Program-made: the position numbers and the translations under genes | DNA from: Bradyrhizobium sp. AZCC 2262 | GTDB taxonomy: Bacteria; Pseudomonadota; Alphaproteobacteria; Rhizobiales; Xanthobacteraceae | Direction: 5' to 3' | DNA length: 64,000 nucleotides | Assembly (NCBI RefSeq): GCF_036924535.1 | Contig: NZ_JAZHRT010000001.1 | Location: forward strand, 8,928,001 to 8,992,000 | Shown here: positions 33,286 to 42,790 of the stretch, in pieces | Position numbering within the stretch: the first letter of the stretch is position 1 | Layout: every line of letters begins with the position of its first letter | Notes under the pieces: generated by a model | The model's database searches: none | What the model saw: only the letters and a program-made list of their open reading frames with translations | What the model was told of the DNA's origin: nothing

Positions 33286-34551
33286 ATGAATCATTTCGAC
33301 TATCGCAACGGCGTGCTGCACGCCGAGGCCGTCAACCTGTCCGAACTCGCGGATGCCGTCGGCACGCCGTTCTATTGCTATTCGACGGCGACGCTGGAGC
33401 GCCACTACCGCGTCTTCACCGAGGCCTTTTCCGGCGAGAAGACGCTGGTCTGCTACGCCATGAAGGCCAATTCCAACCAGTCGGTGCTGCGCACGCTGGC
33501 GAAACTTGGCGCCGGGGCCGACGTGGTGTCCGGCGGCGAACTCAAGCGCGCGCTGGCCGCGGGGATTCCGCCCAACAAGATTCTGTTCTCCGGCGTCGGC
33601 AAGACCGAGATGGAACTGCGCGCGGCGCTGGCGGCGGACATTCTCTGCATCAACGTCGAATCCGAGCCCGAACTGGAATTGCTGTCGAAGCTCGCGGTCG
33701 AGGCCGGCAAGACCGCGCGGATTTCGTTGCGCGTCAATCCTGACGTCGACGCCGGCACCCACGCCAAGATCGCCACGGGAAAATCCGAAAACAAGTTCGG
33801 CATTCCGATTCTGCGGGCGCGCGAAGTCTATGCCCTCGCGGCCAGGCTGCCGGGCATCGAGGTGACCGGCACCGACATGCATATCGGCAGCCAGATCACC
33901 GATCTCTCCAAGATGGAAACCGCGTTCCGGATTCTTTCCGATTTCGTGCAGACGCTGCGCGCCGACGGCCACAGCATCGAGCATATCGATTTCGGCGGCG
34001 GGCTCGGCATTCCCTATCACGCCGACCAGGAAGCGCCGCCCTTGCCGTCCGCCTATGCGGCGATGGTCAAGCGGGTGACGCATAATCTCGGCTGCACGCT
34101 GATGTTCGAGCCCGGGCGGATGATCGTCGGCAATGCCGGCATTTTGGTTTCCCGCGTCATCTATGTGAAGCCGGGCGAGGCCAAGAACTTCGTCATCATC
34201 GACGCCGCGATGAACGATTTGATCCGCCCCACGCTGTACGAAGCCCACCATGACATCCTCCCCGTGCGCGAGGCGGCCAAGGGCGCGCGAACCATCACCG
34301 CCGACGTCGTCGGTCCGGTCTGCGAGACCGGCGACTATCTCGCACTCGATCGCAACCTGCCCGAACCTGCGGCCGGCGATCTGCTGGCGATCATGACGGC
34401 CGGCGCCTACGGCGCGGTGCAGTCCGGCTTCTACAACACGCGCGCGCTGGTGCCGGAAGTCCTGGTCAAGGACAATCAGTACGCCGTGGTGCGCCCGCGC
34501 ATCGAGGTCGAGGATTTGATCGCGATGGACAAGCCGGCGCCGTGGCTGTGA
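33286..34551 (+). CDS. lysA: Diaminopimelate decarboxylase
   Basis: A 421-residue PLP enzyme, last step of lysine synthesis. Motifs: FYCYSTATLERHYRVF, the PLP lysine in VCYAMKANSNQSVL (about residue 61), HIGSQITDLSKME, HIDFGGGLGIPY, EPGRMIVGNAG and GPVCETGDYLALDR. The spacing argH-lptM-lysA is the usual rhizobial order. Confidence 0.97.
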   Translation: MNHFDYRNGVLHAEAVNLSELADAVGTPFYCYSTATLERHYRVFTEAFSGEKTLVCYAMKANSNQSVLRTLAKLGAGADVVSGGELKRALAAGIPPNKILFSGVGKTEMELRAALAADILCINVESEPELELLSKLAVEAGKTARISLRVNPDVDAGTHAKIATGKSENKFGIPILRAREVYALAARLPGIEVTGTDMHIGSQITDLSKMETAFRILSDFVQTLRADGHSIEHIDFGGGLGIPYHADQEAPPLPSAYAAMVKRVTHNLGCTLMFEPGRMIVGNAGILVSRVIYVKPGEAKNFVIIDAAMNDLIRPTLYEAHHDILPVREAAKGARTITADVVGPVCETGDYLALDRNLPEPAAGDLLAIMTAGAYGAVQSGFYNTRALVPEVLVKDNQYAVVRPRIEVEDLIAMDKPAPWL

Positions 34552-34727
34552 TCGACGGGCGGTCTGCCTTCCTGCGCTGACAGTGCGCCGAAGGTTCGTT
34601 GATATCTGCGCTTTTGCATCGTTCGGCCTCAAAGCGCTGTGGGCCTCAGCGCCTTAGAAGACTTCACAGACGTTGTCGGATTTGCCAGCCTTCGTTCGTC
34701 CTGGGGTCTCAACAGGGAGACCAAACC

Positions 34728-35141
34728 ATGGCTGAACAATCCAAGGCCGAAGAGGCCCGGATCAAAGCCCTTCTTGAGGGCTGGGCGGACGCTGTCCGCC
34801 GGCACGATCTTCCCGCCATCCTTGCGCACCACGAGCGGAACATGGTGATGTTCGACTTGCCGCCGCCACTCCAATGCAGGGGCATCGAAGCCTACCAACA
34901 GACCTGGGATCTGTTTTTCCGTTATCACAAGCCGGGTACGGCCTTCGATTTTCGAGAACTCACCGTTACCGCGGGCGCTGACGTCGCCTTCGCGGTCGCC
35001 ATCATGTGGTGCGGACCTGACTCGTCCAGCAATCCTGTAGACAAGGACGGCTTTTTGTTCCGGCTGACGGTTGGCCTGCGCAAGGTCGATGGCGAGTGGC
35101 GCATCGCACACGAGCATCATTCCGTGCCTGCTACGGATTGA
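34728..35141 (+). CDS. NTF2-like (SgcJ/YybH-type) small protein
   Basis: A 137-residue cone-fold protein: EEARIKALLEGWADAVRRHD, then MVMFDLPPPLQCRGIEAY and GEWRIAHEHHSVPAT at the end. The closing EHHS is common in this subfamily. GGGAG lies upstream. It is the first gene of the accessory stretch after lysA. No substrate can be assigned. Confidence 0.8.
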   Translation: MAEQSKAEEARIKALLEGWADAVRRHDLPAILAHHERNMVMFDLPPPLQCRGIEAYQQTWDLFFRYHKPGTAFDFRELTVTAGADVAFAVAIMWCGPDSSSNPVDKDGFLFRLTVGLRKVDGEWRIAHEHHSVPATD

Positions 35142-35267
35142 GTCGGCAGGTCAGAATCCGTCCACTTTGTCGGTTCTTCGAGTGTCGGTTCATCGGGTAC
35201 TCAGAAGCCAGCTACGCCAGTGGTCAATTGCTGGAACCGCGAGGCCGGCTGATCGCCGCTTCATAAC

Positions 35268-36875
35268 TCAATGCGCGCCACCAGCCGCGCCCTTCACCTT
35301 GCGCGTCAGCGCAACCGCGAGCGCGGCCAGCACCAGCACGATGCCGATCACCGCAAAGGTATCGCTGAATCCCATCACCAGGGCTTGATGCTTCACGGCC
35401 TTGCCGAGGGCCACGATCGCCTGCTGATGCGCGGCGGCGGGGTCCGAGCCGCCGTGGGCCAGAAAATAGTCCGACGTCTGGGCGATCCGGTTGCGCACTT
35501 CCTCGCGGCCGAGCGTGACCGATTGGCCGATGATGTTGGAGTGAAACTGCTCCCGCTTGGTGATCACGGTTGCGAGCACCGCGGTGCCGATCGCGCCACC
35601 GAGGTTGCGGAACATGTTGCTGATGCCTGACGCCGCGGCGGCATCCTGCGGCGCGATGTCGCCTGTGGTCACCGAGGTCAGCGGCGTCAGCACCATCGCC
35701 TGGCCGATGGCGCGCACGATGTTGGGAATGAAGAGCTGGTCGCCGGCATAATCCGGAGACATCGCCGTGTTCATGAAGCAGCTATAGGCGAAGATCACCA
35801 GGCCGGTGAAGGCGATGTAGCGCGTATCGAAACGCTGCATCAACTTTGGCAGCAGCGGAATCAAGAGGAGTTGCGGCAAGCCCGTCCACGCCAGCACCTT
35901 GCCGATCTGCTCGGCATTGTAGCCCTGGGCCTGGCCAAGATAGGCAGGCAGGATGTAGACGGAGCCGAACAGAGCGAAGCCGACCATCGTCAGGGCAATC
36001 GTGCCGAAGCCGAAATTGCGACCCGTCAGGAGCCGCAACCGGATCAGCGGCTTTTCAGCCGTGAGTTCGATCCAGACGAACAGCACCAGGCTGACGAGCG
36101 CGATCACCGCCATGCGCTGGATGAAGGGGGAGGCGAACCAGTCGTCCTTGTTGCCTTCCTCGAGCACGGTCTGCAGCGCCGACAGGCCGATTGCCATGGT
36201 CAATATGCCGGCCCAGTCGCCTTCCTTCAAAAGCCTGAGCTGCATCGGCTGCCGCTCCAGCGTCAGATAGAGCGCGCTCACCATCACAGCCGTCGGGATC
36301 ACGTTGACGAAGAAGATGGTGCGCCAGCCGTAATTTTCGGTGAGATAGCCGCCGATGGTCGGCCCGATCGCCGGCGCAAAGGTGACGGACAGCGCGAAGA
36401 TGGCAAGCCCTACGGGCTGTTGCGACTTGGGCAGCCTGGTCAGAACCAGCGTAAACGCCATCGGGATCAGCACGCCGCCGGCAAAACCCTGCAATCCGCG
36501 CATCGCGATCATCGAGGGCAGGTCGTTGGTGAAGGCACAGGCGACCGAGAACACGGCGAACAGCGCGGCGCTCGCGATCATATAGCGGCGGAACGAGAAC
36601 ACGCGGCTGAGATAGTCGGTTAACGGGATCACCACGATCTCGCCGATCAAATAGGAGGTCGAGATCCAGGAGCCGTTGTCGACACCGGTCCCGATGCCGC
36701 CCTCGATGTTGAGCAGCGAAGCATTAGTGATCTGGATGTTCAGGATCGCCATGAACGAGCCGATCATGGCGGCGAGGACGGCAATCCAGGTCGTGACGCT
36801 GGCGCGGTTCGGGCTAGATGCTGTGCGCGAGATCGGCAGCGTGGATATCGAGGCGGAAGGGCTCTGATTTGACAT
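35268..36875 (-). CDS. DHA2-family MFS multidrug efflux transporter (EmrB-like)
   Basis: A 535-residue membrane protein with about 14 membrane segments. Motifs: FMAILNIQITNASLLNIEGG at TM1, ISTSYLIGEIVVIPLTDYLS, motif C-like FAPAIGPTIGGYLTENYGWR, and YNAEQIGKVLAW. It is driven by proton exchange and forms a tripartite pump with the upstream HlyD-type adaptor, whose end overlaps this start by 62 bases, plus an outer-membrane channel encoded elsewhere. Confidence 0.93.
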   Translation of the reverse strand: MSNQSPSASISTLPISRTASSPNRASVTTWIAVLAAMIGSFMAILNIQITNASLLNIEGGIGTGVDNGSWISTSYLIGEIVVIPLTDYLSRVFSFRRYMIASAALFAVFSVACAFTNDLPSMIAMRGLQGFAGGVLIPMAFTLVLTRLPKSQQPVGLAIFALSVTFAPAIGPTIGGYLTENYGWRTIFFVNVIPTAVMVSALYLTLERQPMQLRLLKEGDWAGILTMAIGLSALQTVLEEGNKDDWFASPFIQRMAVIALVSLVLFVWIELTAEKPLIRLRLLTGRNFGFGTIALTMVGFALFGSVYILPAYLGQAQGYNAEQIGKVLAWTGLPQLLLIPLLPKLMQRFDTRYIAFTGLVIFAYSCFMNTAMSPDYAGDQLFIPNIVRAIGQAMVLTPLTSVTTGDIAPQDAAAASGISNMFRNLGGAIGTAVLATVITKREQFHSNIIGQSVTLGREEVRNRIAQTSDYFLAHGGSDPAAAHQQAIVALGKAVKHQALVMGFSDTFAVIGIVLVLAALAVALTRKVKGAAGGAH

Positions 36876-38085
36876 GGCACGATGCTCCAGAAACCGTCTT
36901 GTGGATGTTGGCGGCCGCAGCCGCCGCGCGGCTCGTGTTCGACGAACGCGTCTCGATGGTGGGAATCACCGACATGCCCGGCCGCAGTTCGATGCGCGGG
37001 TTCTTGCCGGTATCGAGCGCGATCCGCACCGGGATGCGCTGCACGACCTTGGTGAAATTGCCGGTGGCGTTGTCCGGCGGCAGCAGCGCAAATTCCTGGC
37101 CGCTGGCGGGGGCGATGCTGTCGACATGGCCGTGCACGACCTGGCCCGGGAACATGTCCACCTCGATATCGACGGCCTGACCTTCATGCACGTCGGTGAG
37201 CTGCGTTTCCTTGTAGTTCGCCACCACGTAGGCGCCATCAACCGGCACCACCGACATCAATTGCGTCCCGACCTGCACATACTGACCGACGCGCAGCGTG
37301 CGATTGCCGACGACGCCGTCGATCGGGGCCGTAATCGTGGTGTAGCCGAGATTGAGTTCGGCCTGGTTCTGGATCGCGTTGGCGCGCGCCAGCGCAGCAG
37401 TGGCTTGAACGATCTCGGCGTTGAGCAGATCGACCTGTTTTTGTGCCGACGTCAGATTGGCCGTATCGCGCGCCAGGGCCGCTTGTGCGCCGCCGTTACG
37501 CGATTGCGCCTGCTGCGCATTCTGCACGCTGCCATACCCGGTGGTGGCTAGATCGGTGTAGCGTTTGCTTTCCTGGACCGCGAAGGTCAACGCCGCCTGG
37601 TCGACGTCGATGGTCGCCTTGGCCGCGTTGATGACCGCCTGCTGGACTTCGATCTGGGCCTGCTTGCTGGTGATCGTGGCACGCGCCGCGGCGACATCGG
37701 CTTTGGCCTGATCGAGCGCGACCTTGAAATCCCGGTCGTCGATGCGCGCCAGCACCTGGCCGGTCGTGACGCGCTCGTTATCCTTCACCAGCACCTGTTG
37801 CAGGTAGCCCGTGACCTTCGGCGCGATGGTGGTGCTGTCGGCCTTCACATAGGCGTCGTCGGTCGACACCAGATACTGGCCGACGGTCCAGTAGTCCCAG
37901 CCATACCAGGCCGCGCCCGCCAGTGCGGCGATCGCGGCTCCGGTGAGCAATAGCTTGCGAAGATTGAGCTTTTTTGCAGCGACCGCTTGCGGTGCCGCCG
38001 CGGCGGCCGCGGGCAGAAACGCCTCGGCGGGCGCGGCCGGGAGGACCGGCTGATCGGTCGGGAAGGAGGTCGAGTGGACGGTCAT
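36814..38085 (-). CDS. HlyD-family membrane-fusion adaptor (EmrA-like)
   Basis: A 423-residue adaptor: Ala/Pro-rich cytoplasmic leader, TM anchor about 46-66, then the biotinyl-lipoyl-like motif VSTDDAYVKADSTTIAPKV, a long coiled-coil hairpin, and NLGYTTITAPIDGVVGNRTL returning to the barrel. The start at 38085 is taken because AAGGAGG-like sequence and family length favour it over 38175. It is divergent from the TetR gene; the shared 98-base control region contains the likely operator. Confidence 0.93.
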   Translation of the reverse strand: MTVHSTSFPTDQPVLPAAPAEAFLPAAAAAAPQAVAAKKLNLRKLLLTGAAIAALAGAAWYGWDYWTVGQYLVSTDDAYVKADSTTIAPKVTGYLQQVLVKDNERVTTGQVLARIDDRDFKVALDQAKADVAAARATITSKQAQIEVQQAVINAAKATIDVDQAALTFAVQESKRYTDLATTGYGSVQNAQQAQSRNGGAQAALARDTANLTSAQKQVDLLNAEIVQATAALARANAIQNQAELNLGYTTITAPIDGVVGNRTLRVGQYVQVGTQLMSVVPVDGAYVVANYKETQLTDVHEGQAVDIEVDMFPGQVVHGHVDSIAPASGQEFALLPPDNATGNFTKVVQRIPVRIALDTGKNPRIELRPGMSVIPTIETRSSNTSRAAAAAANIHKTVSGASCHVKSEPFRLDIHAADLAHSI

Positions 38086-38129
38086 GGCGGTTCTCCGCTC
38101 TGGAAGAATTAGGAAACTTGACAATTTCC

Positions 38130-38168
38130 AAAATAGAGCCGATATCTGGACTGTCAATGGAATGACAG
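38130..38168 (-). promoter_or_regulatory. Predicted emrAB-type promoter with overlapping operator dyad
   Basis: On the minus strand a -35 TTGACA (38157 to 38152) and a -10 TATTTT (38135 to 38130) are separated by 16 bases. The dyad CTGTCA-ATGGAA-TGACAG (38151-38168) overlaps the -35 and is placed so that a bound TetR dimer would block the promoter. A second weak dyad GGAAA-N8-TTTCC lies at 38112-38129. Assignment is inference. Confidence 0.55.
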
Positions 38169-38183
38169 GCATCATGTAAGAGC

Positions 38184-38849
38184 ATGGCTAGAGCAGAATC
38201 TTCCGCCGATCGCCGCGATCGCGGGCGTCCGCAACTCCGCCCCGACGACGAGACGCGTCAAATCATCTACGAGGCCGCGCGGCACGAATTTGCCGCCGCC
38301 GGATACGCTGCGACCAGCACCGAAACCGTGGCCCGCCGCGCCGGCGTTTCCACCAAGACGCTGTATCGCCTGGTACCGAACAAGGCGGCGCTGTTCGAGG
38401 GCATGGTGTCCGACCGGCTCGATCGATTCCTGTCCGATTTCAGCCTGCACGTCGCGGAGGATGCAGACATCGAAACCGGGATGAACGCCGCGCTGATGGC
38501 GTGCGCCGACCTAACGCTCGATCCTGACGTCGTCGCGCTTCAGCGCATCATCCTGCAGGAGGCTGGCCAATTCCCCGATCTGGCGGCGGCGTTCTACAGG
38601 AACGGCATTGCCCGCACCGCCACGGCGCTGTCGAACTGGCTGCGCCTTCAGGTCAAGCGCGGGCTCATCGACCTCGACAATCCCGAGGAAGCCGCCGGCA
38701 TCCTGATCGGGATGGTCGCAGGCGCACCGCAACGCGCGGCGATCTTTGGCGGCGTGCCGCTGCCTTCCCGCGCGCAGGTCAGAGCGCGCGTGCGGAAATG
38801 CGTAACGCTGTTTCTGCGGGGCTGCGAGGCGAAGGATCGCGCGCGATGA
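38184..38849 (+). CDS. TetR/AcrR-family regulator
   Basis: A 221-residue repressor: HTH in IIYEAARHEFAAAGYAATST to VARRAGVSTKTLYRLVPNKA (residues about 30-70) and a C-terminal TetR_C-type helical domain with LQRIILQEAGQFPDLAAAFY. Divergent from the efflux adaptor gene and likely its repressor. Confidence 0.93.
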   Translation: MARAESSADRRDRGRPQLRPDDETRQIIYEAARHEFAAAGYAATSTETVARRAGVSTKTLYRLVPNKAALFEGMVSDRLDRFLSDFSLHVAEDADIETGMNAALMACADLTLDPDVVALQRIILQEAGQFPDLAAAFYRNGIARTATALSNWLRLQVKRGLIDLDNPEEAAGILIGMVAGAPQRAAIFGGVPLPSRAQVRARVRKCVTLFLRGCEAKDRAR

Positions 38850-39135
38850 ACGCTGCTGGTTGCGCGCTGAATGGATCCACGCAAGGTGCAGCAGTTTCGG
38901 ACGTCCGGATCGGCGGCGCCGAGGTCCGCTTTGCCTCCCGCTGCCAGCGGACATCCATTCGTACGCTTGTGGCGCTCCGTCAGGTAGCCGATCTCGTCGC
39001 CGCCCCAGACAACCTCGCGCGACCTGGTGGTCATGGGGCGCATTACAGCGGCCCCGAGTCGGCTACAGGACAGACGCGGAACAAGCTCAGGTATGTACTG
39101 AGTGAGACCGTCGGTAACATACCCCGCGTGGTGTC

Positions 39136-39330
39136 ATGCAGCGTAAGCGTTCAATTCCGCATTCGTTTGATGAGCGTCTGGCCGCCGAGAAAAAGCAGCT
39201 CGAAGAACAGGCTGCGCTATTGCCGCCAGGATCGGTGAAGGACGTGGTGCTACGAAAGATCGGGCAACTGAACACCGCAATCCAGGTCAACGCGTTGCTG
39301 AAGTCATCCGGCTCGAGATCGCCGGAATAG
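39136..39330 (+). CDS. Small hypothetical protein
   Basis: A 64-residue protein: MQRKRSIPHSFDERLAAEKK then EEQAALLPPGSVKDVVLRKI and QLNTAIQVNALLKS. It fits a small helical family seen repeatedly in Bradyrhizobium genomes (a basic start, a Leu/Glu helix and a K[IR]xQLxTAxxxNxxL C-terminal helix). No function is known to me. It stands alone. Confidence 0.6.
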   Translation: MQRKRSIPHSFDERLAAEKKQLEEQAALLPPGSVKDVVLRKIGQLNTAIQVNALLKSSGSRSPE

Positions 39331-39655
39331 CGAGCTTCAGCCGTACGCCCGAGACGGCGATCGCCGGACTTCCCTTCCATGGATTGCTGAGGTCCCATCG
39401 AGCCTGGAACCATGTCGCACTGTCGGGTTCCCTACAGACATTGATTCGAATTAGATTTTTATTTCGGTCCATGCTGGACACCGTGTGGATGGGCGCGCCC
39501 GGCATAGGACAAGGACGGCCCCAACGGTTGATGCCTGGCCCGAAGCTGGGACCGTCCGTCTAACGCGCCGTACGTCGGCGTCGGGCACACGGATTGAACG
39601 CGCTCAACTGCGGCGCGTTCGTATGGCAAAATCCCAACGCAAGGGAGTTTATTCA
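39331..39655. other. 325-base gap, no gene seen
   Basis: No supported coding sequence, RNA gene or clear hairpin terminator is visible. An AT-rich patch GATTCGAATTAGATTTTTAT at about 39442-39461 could hold promoter elements for the small membrane protein that follows. Confidence 0.4.
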
Positions 39656-39769
39656 ATGATGCTCGAAACAATTCTGGCATTGTTGGGCCTCGCGACTTGC
39701 GCGCTGGTCCTCGTCTCATTCTGGGGCTCCGACCTCTTCGGAAGCCGCACGCGGAAGCGGAGTCAATAA
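39656..39769 (+). CDS. Very small predicted membrane protein
   Basis: A 37-residue protein MMLETILALLGLATCALVLV then SFWGSDLFGSRTRKRSQ: one membrane helix and a basic C-terminus. AAGGGAG lies about eight bases before the ATG, and the hydrophobic-then-basic layout argues for a genuine product. Too short to classify. Confidence 0.5.
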   Translation: MMLETILALLGLATCALVLVSFWGSDLFGSRTRKRSQ

Positions 39770-40349
39770 CTAGGCTGCGAAGATTGCCAGGTTGAATAGT
39801 GCGAGAACCGCTGCAGAGGCGGCGATTATGGCAGCGCGTCCTGCTGGCCTATTTCGGCGAGTTAATTGCCACACGAATGCATCCAAATCAGATCAAGGAT
39901 GAATTGCATTTCGGCCATCCAACATCCGACAACAGGGATACCTGACCGTTTGTTTCAGGACGTTTTCGTCAGCTCTGGGAAACGGTTTTGTCCCGGAAAA
40001 ACACGCCGCCGGTATCGCAATACACGTCCCGGCGGCGCTTGATCCAAACTGGGCCACTGAAATGCCTAGCCAGCCTATCAAGAGCAATGCCTGTGCCAGG
40101 CGCGTGACAACCACGTCCGTGCACGGGCGCACTGTGCGTTAGGTGGCATCGCGGCTGGCAGCTTTCCGCACACCGGAAGCCCCAAATCGGAGAAACCCTC
40201 CTGCAGGGTTGGCGGCCTTGGTGTGCTCGGCACCGAGGCCGTTTGACATTCGCCGAGGTGAACCGGGAGCTTTCGCCTCGCCAAGCTTGCGCGTTCGTTG
40301 TTTACGATCCAATGAGTCGTATCCGATGAAACTTGGGCAGGGAATCGCC
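39770..40349. other. 580-base gap, no convincing gene
   Basis: Frames here lack protein-like composition. The region holds no recognisable repeat family or RNA gene. An open frame continues upstream of the next CDS but its predicted residues are Pro/Arg-rich and unlike a signal peptide, so it is left out. Confidence 0.5.
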
Positions 40350-41504
40350 ATGGGGATAAAAAAGCGTACGGCTGCGCCCACGTCAGCTCTTGTCCTTGGA
40401 CTCTTCTTCACACCCCCGGCTTCCATTGCGATCGATGTTACCATCAGCATCGTCGCGGCCGCCGTCGGCAATCTCGGTTTCATATCGCTTGCAATGGCTG
40501 AGCCATTGACGAAAAAGCAATCGGACGCGCTCGAGACCTACAACAATTCACGAACCCACTTCGAGCAGGTCCTGCGCCAGCGACGGACGCAGATCGATTC
40601 GAAACAGGGGTTACCGAACCTGCCGGGACAAGCGCTCTACCTTGCACGCAACGCCATGATGAGCGCCTACAAAGACCTCACCGACGCGCTTCCGTCCAAA
40701 ATAGGCGGCTCCAACAAATACGGAATCCCTCCAGCGTATTTTAGCGCCGACAATGAGCCGCTGCTTGATGAGTACAGGAGACTTTTCGACCTCATGCAGG
40801 CGCCGCCCGCCAACGCGCAAAAATCAGATACGCCATTCAAGGACGTTGCCGATCTGGGCACGGCCATTGCGCGCGCCAGGGGCCTTGATGCGACCAATGC
40901 CGAAGCGGCGGGCCGCATCAGCCTGGGGCTGTTCTTTGCCGAGACCAATGGCAATCAAAACATTGGGAACGCGCGCTCGAACAAATACAAGGGCAGTTTG
41001 CAAGCAGGCGTATCCGAGGATCAAAACGGGCGGAGGAAATGGGCCGCGATAAAAAACTCGATAGCGGCCTTTGATCCCGCGCTTAACGCCCGCGACGACA
41101 AGGAGGAGGCACGGGCCGGCAATCTGGATCATCGGTACAACCACTGGACCGCCGTGCGCGATGCCCTCATGAACGCACACGCGGATATTTTCCTGCAAGT
41201 ACCGGCGATCGTGAAAACACTGCCGGATCCGATCGATCAGATGAAGCTGTTTGAACTGATCCAGATTATTCCCAGCCCGACCAGGTCCGCACTCGCATCA
41301 CGCAACCTGGTCGACTACAGAATTTCGGACCCGAAGATCATGGGATATCTGCGAAACAACAGCGTTTTCACGTTTGGACAGGCTGACAGGGCCAAAACAT
41401 CTGCAACCTTCCGCGAAATTCTCGATGCGATGTGGCTCTTCAACGACAAGTTTGAACGCGCGCTTGCCAAGCTCGACGAGATCAGGAAGCAGTCAAAAGG
41501 CTGA
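40350..41504 (+). CDS. Exported protein of unknown function, possible lytic-transglycosylase-like core
   Basis: A 384-residue protein. The ATG at 40350 has AGGGAA six bases upstream and gives n-region MGIKKRT; an ATG at 40326 would add eight residues. A long hydrophobic leader ends near SLAMA, then EPLTKKQSDALETYNN. The middle contains LGLFFAETNGNQNIG then SNKYKGSLQAGVSED, reminiscent of the Glu and Y-K-G-x-x-Q segments of SLT-type lysozyme folds. This likeness is weak and I would not assign activity. The following amidase gene lends some support to a cell-wall role. Confidence 0.7.
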   Translation: MGIKKRTAAPTSALVLGLFFTPPASIAIDVTISIVAAAVGNLGFISLAMAEPLTKKQSDALETYNNSRTHFEQVLRQRRTQIDSKQGLPNLPGQALYLARNAMMSAYKDLTDALPSKIGGSNKYGIPPAYFSADNEPLLDEYRRLFDLMQAPPANAQKSDTPFKDVADLGTAIARARGLDATNAEAAGRISLGLFFAETNGNQNIGNARSNKYKGSLQAGVSEDQNGRRKWAAIKNSIAAFDPALNARDDKEEARAGNLDHRYNHWTAVRDALMNAHADIFLQVPAIVKTLPDPIDQMKLFELIQIIPSPTRSALASRNLVDYRISDPKIMGYLRNNSVFTFGQADRAKTSATFREILDAMWLFNDKFERALAKLDEIRKQSKG

Positions 41505-41551
41505 AGGCAGCAATTCGGAATCGGATTCGAGGTCGCGCCGCCGCGCCGCCG

Positions 41552-42589
41552 TCAGAGCGGACCGAGAATGCCCCATCGGGGCTCACAGAACTCCTTTACT
41601 GCCGCTGCGACACCGCTGCTGATGATGTCCCGGCGTTCGGGCGAACTCATCTTGAGCTCTTCGTCCCGGTTGATGATCGAGCCCGCCTCGAGCAGGGCGG
41701 CGGCCATCCGGGTCTTTCTCAGCACGATGAGCTCATCGTAGCGATAGACGCCGGTTTCCTTGTTCAGCAGCGGACGCTGGTGCCGGCCCATGATCGCTTG
41801 CGAATACTGTTGGGCATACTCGAGGCCCTGGGCCTTCATCTCCTTGGCGATCAGCTCGGCAAACGAAAGACTTGTCTTGAAGTCCGGATTGCTGCGGGAG
41901 ACGAAGACGGAATAGCCGCTGAAGCGGTCGCTGAAATGGCTTTTCCTTCCCTCGAATTCCCAGTCCTCGAGGAACTTGTTGGGCACGGAGTCATGGTGGA
42001 TCGACAGGAAGAGATCCGCCGGTAGATCGTTGGCGACGGCGACGCGTTTGACCAGGCTGCGCCTGGCCTTGCCCTCGGTCAGGAGCAATTTGGTCTGAGC
42101 AAAGCCTTCGGCCTTCAACTTCTCCTCGATCCGCTTCGCAAGGCGCAGATTGAAGACAAACTCGGAGATGTTGCGGGCGCTGATCGCGCCTTCCGATTCG
42201 GCGGTATGCCCCACGTCCAGAACGATCCGGAACTTCGCGGGATCGCACCGGGTTGCGACCGGCTTCAAGGCGGCAGGGTTCAAGCCGACCGGCCCCAGGG
42301 CGGCAAGCTTTACGGTGCGGCGCTTTGGCGTGGCGGCAGACTTTGCCAAAGCGGCTGGCTTGCGCGACGTGACGTGCTTCAGCGATTTGACTTGTTTTGA
42401 GGACTTGGCTTGCTTTGACGACTTGGCTTGCTTTGACGAGCCTTTGAAGACATCCGACAGCCAGCCGGCATCGCTGACCTCGATCGGCAGAAGCACCATT
42501 GCGGCTATCGTGGCGATGACGATGCGGCGGCGGGGCCAAAATCCCGAAGCGATTCTGCCGAGAACAAAAATGAGCTCGCGACGCTTCAT
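41552..42589 (-). CDS. N-acetylmuramoyl-L-alanine amidase (Amidase_3)
   Basis: A 345-residue exported enzyme. After an N-terminal hydrophobic segment (about 22-40) comes a repetitive basic linker of SSKQAK units, then the catalytic domain: RIVLDVGHTAESEGAIS (first zinc His), NISEFVFNLRLAKRIEEKL (the Glu), DLFLSIHHDSVP (second His) and MAAALLEAGSIINRDEE (catalytic Glu). It cleaves the amide between MurNAc and the stem peptide. The start at 42589 has GAGGGGG upstream. Confidence 0.88.
   Translation of the reverse strand: MKRRELIFVLGRIASGFWPRRRIVIATIAAMVLLPIEVSDAGWLSDVFKGSSKQAKSSKQAKSSKQVKSLKHVTSRKPAALAKSAATPKRRTVKLAALGPVGLNPAALKPVATRCDPAKFRIVLDVGHTAESEGAISARNISEFVFNLRLAKRIEEKLKAEGFAQTKLLLTEGKARRSLVKRVAVANDLPADLFLSIHHDSVPNKFLEDWEFEGRKSHFSDRFSGYSVFVSRSNPDFKTSLSFAELIAKEMKAQGLEYAQQYSQAIMGRHQRPLLNKETGVYRYDELIVLRKTRMAAALLEAGSIINRDEELKMSSPERRDIISSGVAAAVKEFCEPRWGILGPL
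42402..42437. repeat. 18-bp perfect tandem duplication inside the amidase linker
   Basis: GACTTGGCTTGCTTTGAC occurs at 42402-42419 and again at 42420-42437, preceded by a diverged third copy at about 42384-42401. It encodes the SSKQAK repeats. Being 18 bp, copy changes keep the frame. Confidence 0.85.
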
Positions 42590-42790
42590 GCCCGCCCCCT
42601 CCGGAATGCGATCATAGCAGGTCAAATCGCGATACGGGAAGGGGGCGGTGACGTCGGTTTCAGGTCCCCAAAGCCGACATTCTCAGCAGCGTCCACTTGA
42701 GGTCTCTCGCATTTCGAATGGTTGAGCCAGGGCGTGAACTCATTAACACTATGAGTACGCGCCCTGGTTCGGCCCTAATCCAACAAACGG

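Noticed and set aside
32974..34632. 552-codon minus-strand open frame opposite lysA
   Set aside because: It is a shadow of lysA and lptM with no protein-family signature.
40143..40349. Upstream extension of the exported unknown protein
   Set aside because: The extra 60-70 residues are Pro/Arg-rich with no signal character, while the ATG at 40350 has a ribosome site and a standard n-region.
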